From the NCBI RefSeq assembly GCF_003672135.1, contig NC_039509.1, forward strand, positions 5,952,001 to 6,016,000: a stretch of DNA of 64,000 bases. The letters run 5' to 3'. The translations under genes were made by a program, and so were the position numbers. The notes below the pieces were generated by a model. The model was not told the DNA's origin. It saw only the letters and a program-made list of their open reading frames with translations, and did no database searches. Positions 61,337 to 64,000 of this stretch are shown here, piece by piece (position 1 is the first letter of the stretch; each line of letters begins with the position of its first letter). The stretch is from Ooceraea biroi (lineage: Eukaryota > Arthropoda > Insecta > Hymenoptera > Formicidae).

Positions 61337-64000
61337 TAAGTAAAAAATTTCGTGAAACTTCTGCGAGTAGTTGGAACCTCCCAAGTTATGCACATTACCG
61401 AATTTCGAAGTTTTTAATTAGAACTGCACAGCCGAGTAATTAAAATTATTTGAGATAACGTTACATCTCTCTACGAAGCAAGAGTTGGTCTGCAGTCGTT
61501 AAAAATTATTATACTCGGAATATTCTGGTCTCACATGCCAATTTAACATAATATCAATTTATCGTTCATTTAATCAATAAATAATTAGTTATCAATAAAT
61601 AATTAAATAATTAATAGGTAAATAATTAATATTAACGGCATATTGTGGAATATTAATATTAAAGCGTGCGTTGATAGAAGTAAAATATTTTTTTGCGTGG
61701 CGATTCTTTTTGAACCAAATAATTCAGCGATCGTGGAAAACAAAAGGCCAGTGTATGCGATGCTACACCATAAGGCGACACGTAGACTGCTTTCGCGTTG
61801 TGACAGTTTGCGGAGAGATATGAAACGAAGTAGTCAAGGGGACAGGCCGGGAAGGCGTGAAGGGAATAGTATGATTTGAATGCGAGAGAAAGAGAGATGA
61901 ATGGCTAACGAGAGAGTACCAGCTGCAGTGTGCAGCCGAATAAAAGACCGCGAAAACAGTGCAAGAGATGCGCTTGTCGACTCGGCAAACGGAGCGGTGG
62001 AGAACGGAGAACACGCGACGGTGATGTGTCCTGCCGATGATAATAATATGCATCCTGGAAAATTACATTCTCGTTATTCCGCAGAGCGGCTAAATGTCGC
62101 ACGTGAGATCTGGATGGAAGTTGTGGAGTGCGCGGAGAAGAAGCTCGGAAGCGGATGCAGTCAAATGGCAGCAGCTGGGAAACGCAGGGAGGTATTTGTG
62201 AATGCGCATTTGGCGCGACAATCTCGGTCTTTTACCACACACGAGTGCGGAAAAGAGGCCGAAATGACCACATGTGTCGAACTCGAAAGAAGCTTTTACT
62301 ACGTCCAAAGAAAATTTATGTATCTCGCCTATTGTTCAACGGTGCATCATGTATATATGCTTATGGAGCAAAAACTTGTAAAATATATGCATCGTACTCA
62401 TCATTAAAGATTTCTAATTTCTGACATAAATTCACGTTATTTCTGTCACGTCACGATGAATTTTTCCTGGAAGTTTTCTCTCTTATTCTTCTTTCCGATA
62501 GAGAATGAATCGGATCGACAAAATTTTTGTTATTTGGCAGCAAGATCGTAAACATTGTAGTATTCGTTCCGGAAATCCGTGAGTGGAAAATTCGGTCAGC
62601 GGATTGAATTTCGTTGCCAAATATGTCAGTGGTCTCGAATAACGTTTGGGAGCACGTTACAAAAATTCTATTTAATAGAAACACGAGAGCAAATGGTTCT
62701 GTTCTTCCGGAGTTACTCGGACTAAACTGAGAAAACGTCGTTTTCCTACTAAAGTACAAGATTGAAAAAACAGAGGTACAGAAGTAAAACACATTCGTAC
62801 ATGAAATAATGTAAAATGGTTTCGCTTGCTAGTAAAATCGAATTCTCGTACGCGGTAAGCGAGTAACATTAACATTTCTGTGAGATTAGCTAATGAAAAG
62901 AGTTTTCACGCTGCATGCATCATTTTCGACTCACTCTCCCTAATTTTTCATTAGATTGCGAGAAAAGTTTTTCCGATCCGAAAGAGTTTTTTGGAGTTTG
63001 CAGCGGCGCAAAGAAAGTGTCGGACGGATTACGTTGGGCTTTCCTGGCAATTTGTATACGCATACCGAATGAATCGCGACCATTAAGAGCCGTCGCCAGT
63101 CGGGGCAGACGTTTTGTGAGCTCGGATTATAGATGACCTCTCCCGGGTCACCAAGATTTCGCGCAACTTCGTAAGTATCCACTCGCTCGTCGTTAATCAC
63201 GGCCGATACTTGTCAATAGAAAGTTTAGGCGAGTAACTGAGCGTAGTTGGAGGATTCCCGGCTTTATTAGCCGATGAAGGGTTTTCAGATAAGACTACCA
63301 AGTGATCAAGCTTGCCCTTGGGCGAGAAAATTTCACTCGCGAATGGATATTCAATTAAGAGCAGGGAGATTGGAATAAGAAGTTCAGTGTCCCGGAAGCT
63401 TTCCTGATTGATCGTGACAAGCGATTCGAGCGAAAGCGTTATAAATTACAAAATCTCGAATCTAGGTAATTATGTCAGAAAAAAGAGATTTTTATATTTT
63501 CTTTTCATGCTTTATGTATAGGTAAAATTTAGATGACAAGTAAGACAACTAACAATGAAATTTTTATTAATATGTTTTGGCAAATGCATAAAAGACTCGC
63601 AAAATAATATTATATATAGCTCTCTCGAAATTCAAAATTCACTTAAACACATTTTTCCTACAAACGTCTATTTTATTGAAACTTGCAGCGAAAGACATGC
63701 AAAAGGAGCATTAATGGCGGTCGGCAGTAATAAACGGATAATTTTCGCGCTAGCTTCGTGAAACGGGAACGTTAATGGATCTCAAGTGCAATGATATATT
63801 ATCATTATATTTTTGCTTCTTTCCGAGAGAGAAAGAAAGAGAGAGAGAAAATTCTTATTAAAATATATGATAGTAGGTATCTATGCGCTACCGGAATTGA
63901 AAAACAAGAATAGCTAGAAGAGTTTAATCGTTTTAATACAAGTATGGCGTCTAGTGTTTTATACATTGAATTAATCTCTATTGCCATTACTGTCATCAAA
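61337..64000. other. Non-coding DNA at the right edge
   Basis: About 2.7 kb. It holds an AT-rich stretch with repeated aataattaa units (61.56-61.64 kb), an unproven 168-codon frame (61901-62407) and a GA-rich run (about 63822-63850). No supported gene. Confidence 0.5.
61901..62407 (+). CDS. Unrecognised 168-codon open frame, doubtful
   Basis: It starts at ATG 61901 (MANERVPAAVCSRIKDREN) and ends MHRTHH-stop. Composition is mixed with eight cysteines, but there is no domain, signal peptide or repeat that I recognise. It overlaps open frames on the other strand and in other phases in GC-richer DNA, which favours chance. No flanking splice sites were identified. I keep it only because it is among the longest uninterrupted frames outside the mobile elements. 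Confidence 0.12.
   Translation: MANERVPAAVCSRIKDRENSARDALVDSANGAVENGEHATVMCPADDNNMHPGKLHSRYSAERLNVAREIWMEVVECAEKKLGSGCSQMAAAGKRREVFVNAHLARQSRSFTTHECGKEAEMTTCVELERSFYYVQRKFMYLAYCSTVHHVYMLMEQKLVKYMHRTHH

Noticed and set aside
1..64000. tRNA, rRNA, CRISPR array or operon-like gene clusters
   Set aside because: None seen. Short repeats are microsatellites, and inverted repeats belong to mobile elements or small hairpins.

Overview
The window looks like nuclear DNA from an insect, probably an ant or another hymenopteran. The reasons are a spliced gene of the insect Dpr family, a rich CpG content, mariner elements, DUF4817-type terminal-inverted-repeat transposons and a Penelope-like retroelement. 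The lineage is an inference. There is no bacterial gene organisation, no CRISPR array, and I recognised no rRNA or tRNA gene.

One host gene can be supported. It lies on the minus strand and encodes a Dpr (defective proboscis extension response) cell-surface protein with two immunoglobulin domains. Five coding exons can be joined in frame: 33143-33065 (signal peptide), 26220-25979 and 24930-24711 (Ig domain 1), 20348-20165 and 12145-12003 (Ig domain 2). They give 289 full codons plus one base over 21 kb. All splice phases agree. Four donors are GT and one, after 24711, is GC. The last exon(s), which should carry the C-terminal tail, were not found between 1 and 12002 and may lie left of the window. 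Everything from 12146 to 33064 outside the exons is intron.

The rest is non-coding DNA with mobile elements. From left to right they are: a long inverted repeat around a short acidic reading frame (1-716); a scrambled DUF4817-transposon composite in intron 4 (17250-18759); a broken mariner in intron 1 (30508-31770); a 733-bp internally deleted relative of the intron-4 element with identical 151-bp ends (44378-45110); a second broken mariner (51673-52973); a Penelope-like retroelement with an open reverse-transcriptase frame and a frameshifted GIY-YIG endonuclease (about 57120-59575); and a foldback element (60917-61336). Microsatellites, mostly GA/CT, are scattered through the introns and flanks.

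I see no multi-gene system. The points most worth checking are the GC-AG intron in the dpr gene, the two related TIR elements (including the 41-residue catalytic spacing of their transposase), the possible hammerhead motif at the 3' end of the Penelope-like element, the acidic reading frame trapped in the long inverted repeat at the left edge, and a 102-codon frame at 39151-39459.
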